Assembly: GCF_050717545.1 (NCBI RefSeq)
Contig: NZ_JBOITN010000035.1
Coordinates: forward strand, 58,467 to 122,466
Source of the DNA: Clostridium_AD sp050717545
Lineage (GTDB): Bacteria > Bacillota > Clostridia > Clostridiales > Clostridiaceae
Direction: 5' to 3'
DNA: 64,000 bases
Below the pieces are notes generated by a model. That model was not told where the DNA came from. It worked only from the letters and a program-made list of their open reading frames with translations, and made no database searches. Below, piece after piece: positions 45,261 through 53,511 of the stretch; within the stretch, counting starts at the first letter, position 1; each line of letters opens with the position of its first letter. The position numbers and the translations under genes were made by a program.

Positions 45261-46238
45261 ATGAACAGGAAAAAAGTCTACGTAACAAGAAGAATCCCAA
45301 ATGAGGCTATTAAACTTTTAGAAAAACATTTTGATGTAGAAATAAATCCTCGTGATAGAGTTTTATTAAAGGAAGAACTTTTAGAGAAGGTAAAAGGAAA
45401 AGATGCAGTTTTATGCCTTTTATCTGACAATATTGATAAAGATGTATTTGAGGCCGCGGGAGCACGTTGCAAGATATTTGCTAACTACGGCGTGCCCTGC
45501 GATAATATTGATATTACTTTTGCAACTCAAAGGGGAGTAATAATTACAAACACTCCCGAGGTCTTAGATGATGCTACAGCAGATCTTGCATGGACACTTC
45601 TTATGGTAGTATCTAGAAGAATAATTGCGGCAGATAGGTTTACAAGGAATGGTGCCTTTGAGTCTTGTGATCCTATGATGTTCCTTGGCAAGAAAATTAC
45701 TGGTACAACACTGGGACTTGTAGGGGCTGGGTCAATTGGGTTTAACTTTGCAAAAAAAGCTAAGGCATTTGATATGAAGGTGTTGTATACTGATATAATA
45801 AGAAATTATGAGATGGAAAAAGAATTAGGCGCAATTTATGTTGATAAAGATACATTGTTAAAAGAGGCAGATTTTGTTTCACTACATGTGCCACTTTTGC
45901 CTTCTACTACTCACTATATTAGTAATAGAGAATTTTCTATAATGAAAAATACTTCAGTTATTGTTAATACTTGTAGTGGACCCGTAATTGACGAAAAAGC
46001 ATTAGTTAAAGCCTTAAAGCAAGGGGAGATATGGGGAGCCGGACTTGATGTATTTGAACATGAGCCAAATATTGAGCCCGAGCTTTTAAACATGTACAAC
46101 GTTGTAATTGTTCCACATATTGCGTCAGCTATAATGGAGACAAGAACAAATATGGGATTAATAGCAGCGCAAAGTATTATTAAAGTGCTTTGTGGTGAAG
46201 AACTGGATAGTTGCGTTAATATAGAAGTATTAAAATAA
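45261..46238 (+). CDS. D-isomer-specific 2-hydroxyacid dehydrogenase family protein lacking the active-site Arg
   Basis: A protein of 325 residues related to glyoxylate reductase and PGDH. The NAD-binding motif GLVGAGSIG (about 152-160), the Glu in FEHEP (268) and the His in VPHIASA (286) are present. The motif that normally reads NTARGxxxDE is NTCSGPVIDE, so the substrate-binding Arg is Ser239. The substrate loop reads NYGVPCDNID instead of NYGVGYDNID. Both changes suggest altered or lost activity on 2-keto acids. GGAGGTG precedes the ATG. It is a single gene with a terminator after it. Confidence 0.82.
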   Translation: MNRKKVYVTRRIPNEAIKLLEKHFDVEINPRDRVLLKEELLEKVKGKDAVLCLLSDNIDKDVFEAAGARCKIFANYGVPCDNIDITFATQRGVIITNTPEVLDDATADLAWTLLMVVSRRIIAADRFTRNGAFESCDPMMFLGKKITGTTLGLVGAGSIGFNFAKKAKAFDMKVLYTDIIRNYEMEKELGAIYVDKDTLLKEADFVSLHVPLLPSTTHYISNREFSIMKNTSVIVNTCSGPVIDEKALVKALKQGEIWGAGLDVFEHEPNIEPELLNMYNVVIVPHIASAIMETRTNMGLIAAQSIIKVLCGEELDSCVNIEVLK

Positions 46239-46252
46239 TTTATTAATAAAAT

Positions 46253-46310
46253 GCTCCCCTTAAATAAACAGATTTTTGTTTTACAATCTGCTTAATTTAA
46301 GGGGAGTTTA
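46253..46310 (+). terminator. Terminator-like structure after the dehydrogenase gene
   Basis: CTCCCCTTAAAT pairs with ATTTAAGGGGAG, with an inner AACAGATT/AATCTG stem in the loop, followed by TTTATTAATTTTAT. Confidence 0.7.
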
Positions 46311-46619
46311 TTAATTTTATCCTAAGGAGGAGTATTCTATTAAATTTTTTTAATAACAATAATTAGTAATTTTTAAAGTATATAGTTCATACAATATATT
46401 TGTAGGGATATATGCTTTTTTCTACATTGATTTTTTGTGTATTGATAAATTTAATATGGGGGGCGGGGATATGCGTGGACTTAGTACATCAAGATAAAGT
46501 AAGAGCCATTTTTTCTAAAAATTCCAAAAGGGTTAAAAGTTAGGAATACATATTGAAGATACTAGTCTTGATTAAGGCATATTTATGAAAAATATGGATG
46601 AATAGAAGGAGGGTTTTCT
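46311..46619 (+). other. Intergenic region before the YgeY-type hydrolase
   Basis: No gene is convincing here. A G-rich patch (46458-46469, a run of six G, then C and four G) stands out in the AT-rich background, and a GTG at 46475 opens only 22 codons. The ribosome site GAAGGAGGG of the next gene ends the region. Confidence 0.4.
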
Positions 46620-47840
46620 ATGAATGTAGATTTTCAAAAGGTCCTACAGAAAGCGGAAGAGTACAAAGGGGATATATCTAGGTTTCTTCGCGATATAATT
46701 GCTATTCCTAGTGAAAGTTGTAATGAGGCTAGAGTTATTGAAAGAATAAGAGAGGAAATGCAAAAGGTTGGTTTTGACAAGATAGACATAGATAAAATGG
46801 GGAACATAATTGGTACCATAGGAAATGGGAAACATATTATTGCTATGGATGCACATATAGATACAGTTGGTATTGGAGATAAAGATTTGTGGCAGTACGA
46901 CCCATATAAGGGATATGAAGATATGGAAGTTATCATAGGGCGTGGTGGTAGTGATCAAAAGGGTGGTATGGCTTCGATGATTTATGGTGGAAAAATTATT
47001 AAAGAACTGGATATGTTAGGTGATTATACTTTACTGATTTCAGGCACAGTGCAAGAGGAAGATTGTGATGGGCTTTGTTGGCAGTATATGATAAATGAAG
47101 ACAAAATAGAGCCAGAATTTGTTGTGATTACAGAACCGACCTCATGCAATATATATAGGGGACATAGAGGAAGAATGGAGATAAGAGTAGTTACCCATGG
47201 ACTAAGCTGTCATGGATCTGAGCCAGAGCGAGGAGAAAATGCTATTTATAAAATGGCGCCTATACTCGGTGAGTTAAAAGAACTTAATGAAACTTTACGT
47301 TATGATGATTTTCTTGGAAAAGGAACGCTTGCAGTGTCCGAGATATTTTTCACTTCTACATCAAGATGCACGGTGCCTGATAGCTGTACTATATCTATAG
47401 ATAGAAGACTTACTAATGGAGAAACTTACTTTGACGCCTTAGAGCAAATAAGAAACCTTAGATGCGTTAAAGCTGCGGGTGCTAAGGTTTCTATGTATGA
47501 TTATGAGAAACCTTCTTATAAGGGAGTTGTTTATCCAACAGCTGCTTATTTTCCAACTTGGGTTTTAGATGCAGATCATCCAGTTTGTGAAACATTAGTT
47601 GACTCGTATAAATCCTTATTTAACCAGGAACCTATTGTTGACAAATGGACATTTTCTACAAATGGAGTCTCGATAATGGGTAGATATGAAATACCTTGTA
47701 TTGGATTTGGGCCAGGGCATGAAGAAGAAGTACATTCCCCAAATGAACGAACCTTTAAGAGTGAGTTAGTAAAGGCAGCAGCTATGTATGCAGTTATTCC
47801 TATTTTGTATGTAGACAAAATATCAAAGGATGATTTATAA
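46620..47840 (+). CDS. M20 family metallohydrolase, YgeY type
   Basis: A zinc-dependent amidohydrolase of 406 residues. The metal-site segments AMDAHIDTVG, GRGGSDQKGGMA, SGTVQEEDCDG and the closing CIGFGPGHEEEVHSPNE are complete. The N-terminal and substrate segments (YRGHRGRMEIRV, CHGSEPERGENAIYKMAP) match the YgeY group, annotated as linked to selenium-dependent purine or pyrimidine breakdown; no selenium genes are in the window. GAAGGAGGG precedes the ATG. Substrate is unknown. Confidence 0.88.
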   Translation: MNVDFQKVLQKAEEYKGDISRFLRDIIAIPSESCNEARVIERIREEMQKVGFDKIDIDKMGNIIGTIGNGKHIIAMDAHIDTVGIGDKDLWQYDPYKGYEDMEVIIGRGGSDQKGGMASMIYGGKIIKELDMLGDYTLLISGTVQEEDCDGLCWQYMINEDKIEPEFVVITEPTSCNIYRGHRGRMEIRVVTHGLSCHGSEPERGENAIYKMAPILGELKELNETLRYDDFLGKGTLAVSEIFFTSTSRCTVPDSCTISIDRRLTNGETYFDALEQIRNLRCVKAAGAKVSMYDYEKPSYKGVVYPTAAYFPTWVLDADHPVCETLVDSYKSLFNQEPIVDKWTFSTNGVSIMGRYEIPCIGFGPGHEEEVHSPNERTFKSELVKAAAMYAVIPILYVDKISKDDL

Positions 47841-47901
47841 GCAAAGTTTGTTTAGAGAAAAACTCTTGTTAATAAAGTGAAAAAATATTTACTAATACAG
47901 T

Positions 47902-47949
47902 ATATACTAAAGGCTTTATCTAACTAGTTAGATAAAGCCTTTAGTATAT
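47902..47949. terminator. Perfect 48-base palindrome, probable bidirectional terminator
   Basis: Both halves (47902-47925 and 47926-47949) are exactly inverse, and pairing continues a few bases outward. The inner AAAGGCTTTATC / GATAAAGCCTTT arms give a classic hairpin, though without a long T tract. It lies between the convergent hydrolase and Crp-type regulator genes. Confidence 0.6.
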
Positions 47950-48023
47950 GCTGCATAATGGTTGAATCATCTGCTGCGAAGCTGCAAAACACTAGCTCAA
48001 ATATACAAATCAATGTAGGTTTT

Positions 48024-48680
48024 TTACTCTATATTAATTATTGTAATAGAATGAGCATCATATTCTATTAATCCATCTTTTCTCATCTTATTTAATTCAC
48101 GAGAAAGAGAAGGTCTTTGAATTCCAAATTTTTCAGCTAGTTCTTTTTTTGTGTGTTCTAATTTAACTGTATTGCTACTTTGCGAGAAACTTTCATATAC
48201 TAAAAAATCAATAATACATTGTCTTATAGTTTTCATAGATAGTGATTTGATTTTAGTTGTTAATATTAAAGTTTTGTCTGATATTGATTGGAGGAAATTA
48301 TTTAGAAAAACTACATTTATTTGACAAAGTTTTAAGATTAAATCTTTTTTTATATGAAGTACTATGGTTTCAGTTTTCGAAATAATGGTCATTGGATAGA
48401 AATTTTTATGTGAAAAAAGTAAATTTCCACCAAATACATCACCAATATTAAAATCAGTAATAGTTAATACATTGCCCTTTAAATCAATTTCTTGAACTAA
48501 GATAGCTCCTTTTAAAATTATGTCAAAGCGTGTGCATTTTTCGTTTTGAAAATATATCACAGAATTTTTTTTATAGTTTTTGATTTCATATAAATCTTTG
48601 GTGAACAAATGGTTTAGATCTTCAAAAGGAAGATCTTTAAATAAATCAATGTTTTTAATTAAAGGTATATAGGTTAGCAT
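48024..48680 (-). CDS. Crp/Fnr family transcriptional regulator
   Basis: A protein of 218 residues. The cNMP-binding beta-barrel (about 15-130; FNIGDVFGGNLLF is the phosphate-cassette-like region) is followed by a dimer helix and a winged helix-turn-helix, KKELAEKFGIQRPSLSRELNKM. The protein has no N-terminal cysteine cluster, so it is not an FNR-type iron-sulfur sensor. It is divergent from the split permease operon, with a palindromic site between, so it probably controls that operon and itself. Confidence 0.9.
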   Translation of the reverse strand: MLTYIPLIKNIDLFKDLPFEDLNHLFTKDLYEIKNYKKNSVIYFQNEKCTRFDIILKGAILVQEIDLKGNVLTITDFNIGDVFGGNLLFSHKNFYPMTIISKTETIVLHIKKDLILKLCQINVVFLNNFLQSISDKTLILTTKIKSLSMKTIRQCIIDFLVYESFSQSSNTVKLEHTKKELAEKFGIQRPSLSRELNKMRKDGLIEYDAHSITIINIE

Positions 48681-48707
48681 AAACTAATTAACTCCTTTTT
48701 TAAAATT

Positions 48708-48723
48708 AGTAACCATGGTAACT
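48708..48723. promoter_or_regulatory. Candidate Crp-family operator in the divergent region
   Basis: AGTAACCATGGTAACT is a 16-base palindrome broken only at one base pair, 28 bases upstream of the regulator start and 76 before the first gene of the divergent operon. Confidence 0.5.
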
Positions 48724-48783
48724 GATTTATATTATAAATTAAATTATAATACAGGTAGAGATATTTTGAAAGGGGAAATTATA

Positions 48784-48870
48784 ATGATAGAAAAAAATTA
48801 TAAATTTAATAAATCTAGTCAAAAAAACGTTGCAAAAGCACCTAATTCTAAGAATTATGTAGGTAACTAG
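48784..48870 (+). CDS. Candidate 28-residue soluble small protein leading the permease operon
   Basis: GAAAGGGG stands 8-9 bases before an ATG that opens 28 codons, beginning MIEKNYKFNKSSQKN, rich in Lys and Asn and without a hydrophobic helix. Its stop lies 1 base before the permease ATG, so the two are translationally coupled. It may be a leader peptide or small partner of the permease. No family is recognised. Confidence 0.45.
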   Translation: MIEKNYKFNKSSQKNVAKAPNSKNYVGN

Positions 48871-48871
48871 C

Positions 48872-49354
48872 ATGGATATGTTTACTATTATACTTTGGGT
48901 TATTACTGGATCGTGGTTTATTTGGTCAATAATTAAAGACAAAATGAGAACGTTAAATTCTATTAAGATGTCAAAAGGCCTTATGGGAAACATGATGGGT
49001 GAAATAGTCGGTATACTTTTTCTTATTGGTTTAATATTAACGTTTATTCCCCCAGATACAATAAAGCAATATATGGGTCAATCTAACGCTTTAATATCTA
49101 CAATTGTATCAGCTTTTGTAGGAAGTATAACGCTAATACCTGCTTTTGTTGCTTTCCCGCTAGTGGGTTCTCTTGTAAGTGCTGGAGCTAACATAGTCCC
49201 AGTGGTTGCATTCTTAACAACGCTAACTATGGTGGGTATAGTTACCTTCCCTCTTGAAAAAAGAGAATTTGGTTTAAGGTTTACTATAATAAGGAATTCT
49301 TTGAGCTTTATATTTGCAATTATAATTGCTCTATTAATGGGGGTGTTAATGTGA
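48872..49354 (+). CDS. Permease half-protein (DUF318/ArsP-like), first subunit
   Basis: A protein of 160 residues with about four to five helices. AFVGSITLIPAFVAFPLVGSLVSAGANI is characteristic of the UPF0718/DUF318 permease fold (ArsP-like), in which two halves carry similar glycine-rich pore segments. It is about half the normal length; the second half is the next gene, overlapping by 4 bases (GTGA). The substrate is unknown; ArsP itself exports organoarsenicals, but nothing here shows that role. Confidence 0.75.
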   Translation: MDMFTIILWVITGSWFIWSIIKDKMRTLNSIKMSKGLMGNMMGEIVGILFLIGLILTFIPPDTIKQYMGQSNALISTIVSAFVGSITLIPAFVAFPLVGSLVSAGANIVPVVAFLTTLTMVGIVTFPLEKREFGLRFTIIRNSLSFIFAIIIALLMGVLM

Positions 49355-50088
49355 GCTTAATTATAAAAAAGCTTAAAAATAATTTGTTCTTAACTTTAAT
49401 AGTTACAACTTATATAATGTTAGGAATTCTGATGCCGAGCAAAGCGGTTCAGTCTTTAAATAATAGTTTATATTATATAAAGGAAATGCTTATAATTATG
49501 CCAGTTATATTAATACTAACTTCTCTTATTGAAGCCTGGGTTCCTAAGAAATCAATAGAAAAGGCCTTGGGTGAAGGTTCAGGATTTAAAGGGGCTGTAT
49601 TTTCTTTCTTACTTGGAAGTTTTTCAGCAGGTCCTATATATGCTGCATTTCCAGTTTGTAAAATGCTTTTGAAAAAAGGAGCAAGTGTTTCAAGTATTGT
49701 AGTTATACTTAGTACCTGGGCAGTAATTAAAATACCAATGCTTGCCAATGAGGCTAAATTTTTAGGGCCAAAATTCATGGCCACTAGATGGGTTTTAACT
49801 ACAATCTCAATTTTTATAATGGCCTATATTACTTCGAGGTTAGTAAAAAAAGAGGATATACCAATGGATGACGGTTTAACCAATGAAGAAGAAAGTGAGC
49901 TTACTGTAAATGAGCAATATTGTATTGGTTGTGGGCTATGTACAAAAATATCACCCGATACATTTATTATGAAAAATAAAAAAGCAAGGGTTATTAAAAA
50001 TATATCAAAATTAGAACAAGTTGAAAGTATAAAAGCAACAATAAATAAATGTCCAGCTAAGGCTATTGGATATAAAAAAATAGTATAG
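49351..50088 (+). CDS. Permease second subunit (DUF318/ArsP-like) fused to a single-cluster ferredoxin
   Basis: A protein of 245 residues. The membrane part (1-170) includes FLLGSFSAGPIYAAFPVCKMLLKKGAS, the matching pore segment of the DUF318 fold, with a conserved Cys. From about residue 185 a soluble domain, EQYCIGCGLCTKISPDTF followed by NKCPAKAI, is a one-cluster [4Fe-4S] ferredoxin. The GTG start overlaps the preceding stop. A ferredoxin on a permease suggests redox-controlled or electron-linked transport. The regulator next door is Crp-like. Confidence 0.8.
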   Translation: MSLIIKKLKNNLFLTLIVTTYIMLGILMPSKAVQSLNNSLYYIKEMLIIMPVILILTSLIEAWVPKKSIEKALGEGSGFKGAVFSFLLGSFSAGPIYAAFPVCKMLLKKGASVSSIVVILSTWAVIKIPMLANEAKFLGPKFMATRWVLTTISIFIMAYITSRLVKKEDIPMDDGLTNEEESELTVNEQYCIGCGLCTKISPDTFIMKNKKARVIKNISKLEQVESIKATINKCPAKAIGYKKIV

Positions 50089-50190
50089 TTTCATATAGTG
50101 GTGTGATTCATATTATGTATGAATATATTTTTATAGTAAAGGATAAAATAGATTAAAAATCATTTTAACCTTTACTATTTTTACATTATA

Positions 50191-50253
50191 ATTGGCATTT
50201 GACATTAACTAATAAAAGGAGTAATATAATAATTGTAAATAGCAAATGCCAAT
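50191..50253 (+). promoter_or_regulatory. Class A promoter with flanking inverted-repeat operator (site A1)
   Basis: Promoter TTGACA (50199-50204), 17-base spacer, TAATAT (50222-50227). The arms ATTGGCATTTG (50191-50201) and CAAATGCCAAT (50243-50253) are exact inverses; the first covers the -35 and the second lies just past the expected transcription start. The same design occurs at 55016 and 63637, and on the other strand at 54225. Confidence 0.75.
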
Positions 50254-50554
50254 ATATATCTAAGATGATTTAGTAAATTTATTATATTAAAATATAAGGA
50301 GGAATTATTAATGAGAATAGCAGTTGCAAGTGAAGAAAAGAAAGTAAGTGGACATTTTGGGTATTGTGAGGGTTTTACAATATATGAAGTAGTGGAAGGT
50401 AAAACAATAGATAAGAGTTTTACTGCAAATCCGGGACATAAACCAGGATATCTTCCAGTATTTTTAAAAGAATTAAATGTTAATATTATTATTGCAGGAG
50501 GAATGGGAGAAACAGCACAAAATTTATTTAATGAAAATGGTATTGAAGTAGTGG
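50191..50554 (+). repeat. Long direct repeat, copy 1
   Basis: These 364 bases recur at 63637-64000 with only two mismatches (T/C at 50257 and A/G at 50466). The repeat covers a whole promoter region, leader and the first 81 codons of a nifX-like gene; copy 2 is cut by the window end, so the repeat may be longer. Confidence 0.95.
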
Positions 50555-50649
50555 TTGGTGCAGAGGGATTTAGTGATGACGCAGTACAAAAATATGTAAG
50601 TGGTCAATTAAAATCAACTGGTACTGTTTGCCATGAGCATATACAGTAA
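50311..50649 (+). CDS. NifX/MTH1175-like protein 1
   Basis: A protein of 112 residues of the dinitrogenase iron-molybdenum cofactor (NifX/NafY-like) fold, begins MRIAVASEEKKVSGHFGYCE, and contains IIIAGGMGETAQNLF. Family members bind metal-sulfur clusters, including the Mo-Cu cluster of orange protein. It has no nif structural genes around it. AAGGAGG stands before the ATG. It is the first gene of a unit with Fur-type and Mrp genes. A near-identical copy starts at 63757. Confidence 0.9.
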   Translation: MRIAVASEEKKVSGHFGYCEGFTIYEVVEGKTIDKSFTANPGHKPGYLPVFLKELNVNIIIAGGMGETAQNLFNENGIEVVVGAEGFSDDAVQKYVSGQLKSTGTVCHEHIQ

Positions 50650-50678
50650 GTATAATGTAAATGAAAAAGGATGATTTT

Positions 50679-51152
50679 ATGGATGAAGATTTAAATCATT
50701 TTAAGAAACTTTTAAAAAATAATGGTCATGAATTTACGTCTCAAAAGCAATTAATACTTAGAACTATTTTAAATTATAAAACTCATTTAAATGCAAAAGA
50801 GATATATGAAAAAATAAAATATAAAAATATAGGCCTTGCTACGGTCTATAGAGCTTTAAAGGTATTTAACGAGCTAGGAATAATAAAAGAAATAAACATT
50901 GATGGTATAAGTTATTATGAAATGGAAATATTTAGTGGAAAACCTTTGCATATTCATTTCAAATGTTGTAAGTGTAATAGGATAATTGATTTAGATAGTC
51001 AAAGTTTGAATCTTGACTATTTAAAGCTAAATAAAAAAATGGAAAAAGAAAAGGAATTAGAAATATATGATTCCAATATTATATTTGTAGGATTATGTAG
51101 TAAATGCAAAGAAGAAATAAAATGTAAAGATCAAGAGAATTTAAAAGAGTAA
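50679..51152 (+). CDS. Fur family transcriptional regulator
   Basis: A protein of 157 residues. The N-terminal winged helix (SQKQLILRTILNYKTHLNAKE, IGLATVYRALKVF) and C-terminal dimer domain are typical of Fur. HIHFKCCKC and CSKCKEEIKC carry the two CxxC pairs of the structural zinc site. The metal-sensing type (Fur, PerR, Zur) cannot be told. ATG 50679 is preferred because AAAGGA lies upstream; the ATG six codons earlier has no ribosome site. It is a candidate regulator of the class A sites, since it lies in the first class A operon. Confidence 0.88.
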   Translation: MDEDLNHFKKLLKNNGHEFTSQKQLILRTILNYKTHLNAKEIYEKIKYKNIGLATVYRALKVFNELGIIKEINIDGISYYEMEIFSGKPLHIHFKCCKCNRIIDLDSQSLNLDYLKLNKKMEKEKELEIYDSNIIFVGLCSKCKEEIKCKDQENLKE

Positions 51153-51169
51153 TATAAAAGATGAGAATT

Positions 51170-51181
51170 GCAAATGGTAAT
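51170..51181 (+). promoter_or_regulatory. Half-operator/leader copy upstream of the Mrp gene
   Basis: GCAAATGGTAAT matches the right arm of class A sites at 10 of 12 positions. The bases that follow (AATATATAT, then AGATGATTT) match the leader at 50251-50270, so a piece of the class A leader seems to have been copied inside the operon. Confidence 0.4.
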
Positions 51182-51200
51182 ATATATAGGAGATGATTTT

Positions 51201-52034
51201 GTGGCAGAATGTAATACATGTCCATCAAGTGATGGGTGTTCAAAGGATAAGGAAACTTGTATGATTGAAAATAATCCTCTAAATAATGTGAAGAAAATTA
51301 TTGGAGTTATGAGTGGTAAAGGTGGAGTTGGTAAATCTTCAATTTCTGTTCTTATTGCAAAACAATTAAAGAAACTTGGATATAGCGTAGGAGTATTAGA
51401 CGCTGATATAACAGGTCCAAGTGTTCCGAGACTTCTTGGGTTAAAAGGTAAAAGAGCTACTAACAATGAACAAGGAATATTACCTGTTGAAACTTATGAT
51501 GGTATAAAAGTTATGTCATTAAATTTTTTGACGGAAAAAGAAGATGATCCTGCAATTTGGAGAGGTCCTATGCTTTCGAATGTAGTTAAGCAGTTTTGGA
51601 CAGATGTCCTTTGGGAAGATCTTGATTACTTAGTAATTGATATGCCTCCAGGAACAAGTGATATTGCGTTAACAGTTATGCAAACTATGCCAATAAATGG
51701 TATAGTAATGGTATCTATACCACAGGACCTTGTTTCTATGATAGTATCGAAAGCTGTGAATATGGCAAGAAAGATGAATATTGATGTTTTAGGGGTTATT
51801 GAAAATATGAGTTATATAACTTGTCCTGATTGTGGTAAAGCAATAAAACTTTTTGATGGTGAGAATACTAATAAATTTTTAGAGGGAATGGACTTAAAAC
51901 TTTTAGCAGAGCTTCCTATGTTAAATAGTATAAGTCATTTATCAGAGTGTGGACATGAAGATATAAATGAAAGTCTTGAGCTTATTTTTAAGCCAGTAGT
52001 AACAAGTATAGTAAAAGATTTGGAGGAGCAATAA
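51201..52034 (+). CDS. Mrp/NBP35-type iron-sulfur carrier ATPase
   Basis: A protein of 277 residues. The N-terminal cysteine cluster ECNTCPSSDGCSKDKETC resembles the four-Cys site of NBP35-type proteins. The deviant Walker A is GKGGVGKSS, followed by DADITGPSVPR and DMPPGTSD. Near the C-terminus TCPDCGK adds another CxxC, the usual bridging cluster site. It probably assembles or delivers Fe-S clusters to its NifX-like neighbours. The GTG at 51201 is the start, with AGGAG upstream. Its stop overlaps the next ATG by one base. Confidence 0.92.
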   Translation: MAECNTCPSSDGCSKDKETCMIENNPLNNVKKIIGVMSGKGGVGKSSISVLIAKQLKKLGYSVGVLDADITGPSVPRLLGLKGKRATNNEQGILPVETYDGIKVMSLNFLTEKEDDPAIWRGPMLSNVVKQFWTDVLWEDLDYLVIDMPPGTSDIALTVMQTMPINGIVMVSIPQDLVSMIVSKAVNMARKMNIDVLGVIENMSYITCPDCGKAIKLFDGENTNKFLEGMDLKLLAELPMLNSISHLSECGHEDINESLELIFKPVVTSIVKDLEEQ

Positions 52035-52387
52035 TGAGAATAGCGATTTCATCAGCAGGAAAAACTAGTGAAGATTTATTAGATATAGTGTTTGGAAGAT
52101 GTGAGTTTTTCCAAATTCATGATACAGAAAATGGGGACATTAAGGTTATAGAAAATAAAGGTAAAACAGCTAGTGGTGGAGCAGGAATTGTTGCATCTAA
52201 TCAATTAGTTGATGAAAATATAGATGTTATAATTACAGGCAACCTTGGACCTAATGCTTTTGAAATTATTGAAAAAGCAGAAATTAAAGCATATAAATGC
52301 GGAAACATAGTTATAAGTTCAGCAATTTCAAAGTATAATAATGGTGAACTAGAACAATTAAAAATGTCTGGTCCTGCAAGACATTAA
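52034..52387 (+). CDS. NifX/MTH1175-like protein 2
   Basis: A protein of 117 residues, MRIAISSAGKTSEDLLDIVF at the start, with GRCEFFQIHD, ASGGAGIVASNQ and ITGNLGPNAFE. It is a close paralogue of the protein at 55198 (most positions identical) and a more distant one of that at 50311. It starts within the Mrp stop (TAATG), with GGAGGAG as ribosome site, so it is coupled to the ATPase. A terminator ends the unit. Confidence 0.9.
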   Translation: MRIAISSAGKTSEDLLDIVFGRCEFFQIHDTENGDIKVIENKGKTASGGAGIVASNQLVDENIDVIITGNLGPNAFEIIEKAEIKAYKCGNIVISSAISKYNNGELEQLKMSGPARH

Positions 52388-52410
52388 GTAAATATATTTA
52401 AATTTTAAAC

Positions 52411-52445
52411 AGCACAAGTTGTATTCAATACATCCTGTGCTTTTG
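52411..52445 (+). terminator. Terminator of the nifX-fur-mrp-nifX unit
   Basis: AGCACA pairs with TGTGCT around an inner TGTATT/AATACA stem, followed by TTTTG and TTT. Confidence 0.65.
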
Positions 52446-52512
52446 TTTATATATTTACTGCAAATATAAATGCTCTAAATAATATAAACGAGTTATAGAA
52501 GGGGGGATTATT

Positions 52513-53511
52513 ATGAAGAAAGTTATGGCGTTGGTACTTGTATTATTTATTGGATTTATTGGATTTATAGGGTTTACAGGATGTGAAAAGGAAATAGTTG
52601 GGGGCAAAGCAAATGTAGTAGCTTTAAAGGGCCCTACAGGTATGGGAATGGTAAAACTTATGGAAGATGACGAATTAGGTAAAAGTACTAATGATTATAC
52701 ATTTAACTTGTCAGGTGCACCCGATGAAGTAGTTGGGATGATTACTACAGGTCAAGTAGATATTGCTGCAGTTCCTACGAATTTAGCAGCAACACTTTAC
52801 AAAAAGACTGAAGGAAAGGTAAAAATTATAGCTAACAATACTTTAGGAGTTTTATATATAGTAACTAATGGAGTAGAAATTACAAAGGTTTCCGATCTTA
52901 GAGGGAAAAAAATATATGCAACTGGTCAAGGAACAACTCCAGAGTATGTTTTAAATTATGTGTTGGAACAAAACGGACTAATAGTTGGAAAGGATGTAGA
53001 AGTGGAATACAGAGCTGAGCATTCTGAAGTTGCGACTTTAATGGCAGCTGGCGAGATAGAAATCGCATTACTTCCACAACCATTTGTAACATCTGTTTTA
53101 ATGCAAAATAAAAATGTTAAGATTGCATTAGATATGACAAAGGAATGGAAAAACGTATCTGGTGAAAATCCAAGTGCTCTAGTAATGGGAAGCATTATTG
53201 TTCGAACAGAATTCTTAGACAAGAATAAAGAGGTTGTAGATTCATTTTTAAGAGAGTACGATGCGTCAACGGAATATGTTAATAATAATGTTGATGAAAG
53301 TGCTACATTAATTGCAAAATTTGATATAATGAAAGCAGCACCAGCAAAGATCGCTATTCCTAAATCTAGTATCACGTATATTGATGGCGGTGAAATGAAG
53401 TCAATGACTAGCGGGTTTTTAGAGGTGATATTTAAAGCAAATCCAAAATCTGTAGGGGGAGAATTACCTGATGAAGATTTTTACTATGAGGGTAAAAAGC
53501 AAAATAAGTAA
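52513..53511 (+). CDS. ABC transporter substrate-binding lipoprotein, NitT/TauT type
   Basis: A protein of 332 residues with a lipoprotein signal (lipobox FTGC near residue 24). The mature part, with VVALKGPTGMGMVKLMED, AAVPTNLAATLYKKT and a LRGKKIYATGQGTTPEY segment, is typical of nitrate/sulfonate/thiamine-precursor binding proteins. The permease and ATPase genes that should follow are only fragments (53486 and 54307), so this protein is an orphan unless it works with components elsewhere. GAAGGGGGG precedes the ATG. Confidence 0.88.
   Translation: MKKVMALVLVLFIGFIGFIGFTGCEKEIVGGKANVVALKGPTGMGMVKLMEDDELGKSTNDYTFNLSGAPDEVVGMITTGQVDIAAVPTNLAATLYKKTEGKVKIIANNTLGVLYIVTNGVEITKVSDLRGKKIYATGQGTTPEYVLNYVLEQNGLIVGKDVEVEYRAEHSEVATLMAAGEIEIALLPQPFVTSVLMQNKNVKIALDMTKEWKNVSGENPSALVMGSIIVRTEFLDKNKEVVDSFLREYDASTEYVNNNVDESATLIAKFDIMKAAPAKIAIPKSSITYIDGGEMKSMTSGFLEVIFKANPKSVGGELPDEDFYYEGKKQNK

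Noticed and set aside
46475..46543. 22-codon GTG-started frame after a G-rich patch
   Set aside because: The G-rich patch imitates a ribosome site but the peptide is short, basic and unlike any family; chance is likely.
46644..46958. Two minus-strand frames opposite the M20 hydrolase
   Set aside because: The plus strand carries intact metal-site motifs throughout; the antisense frames show no family features.
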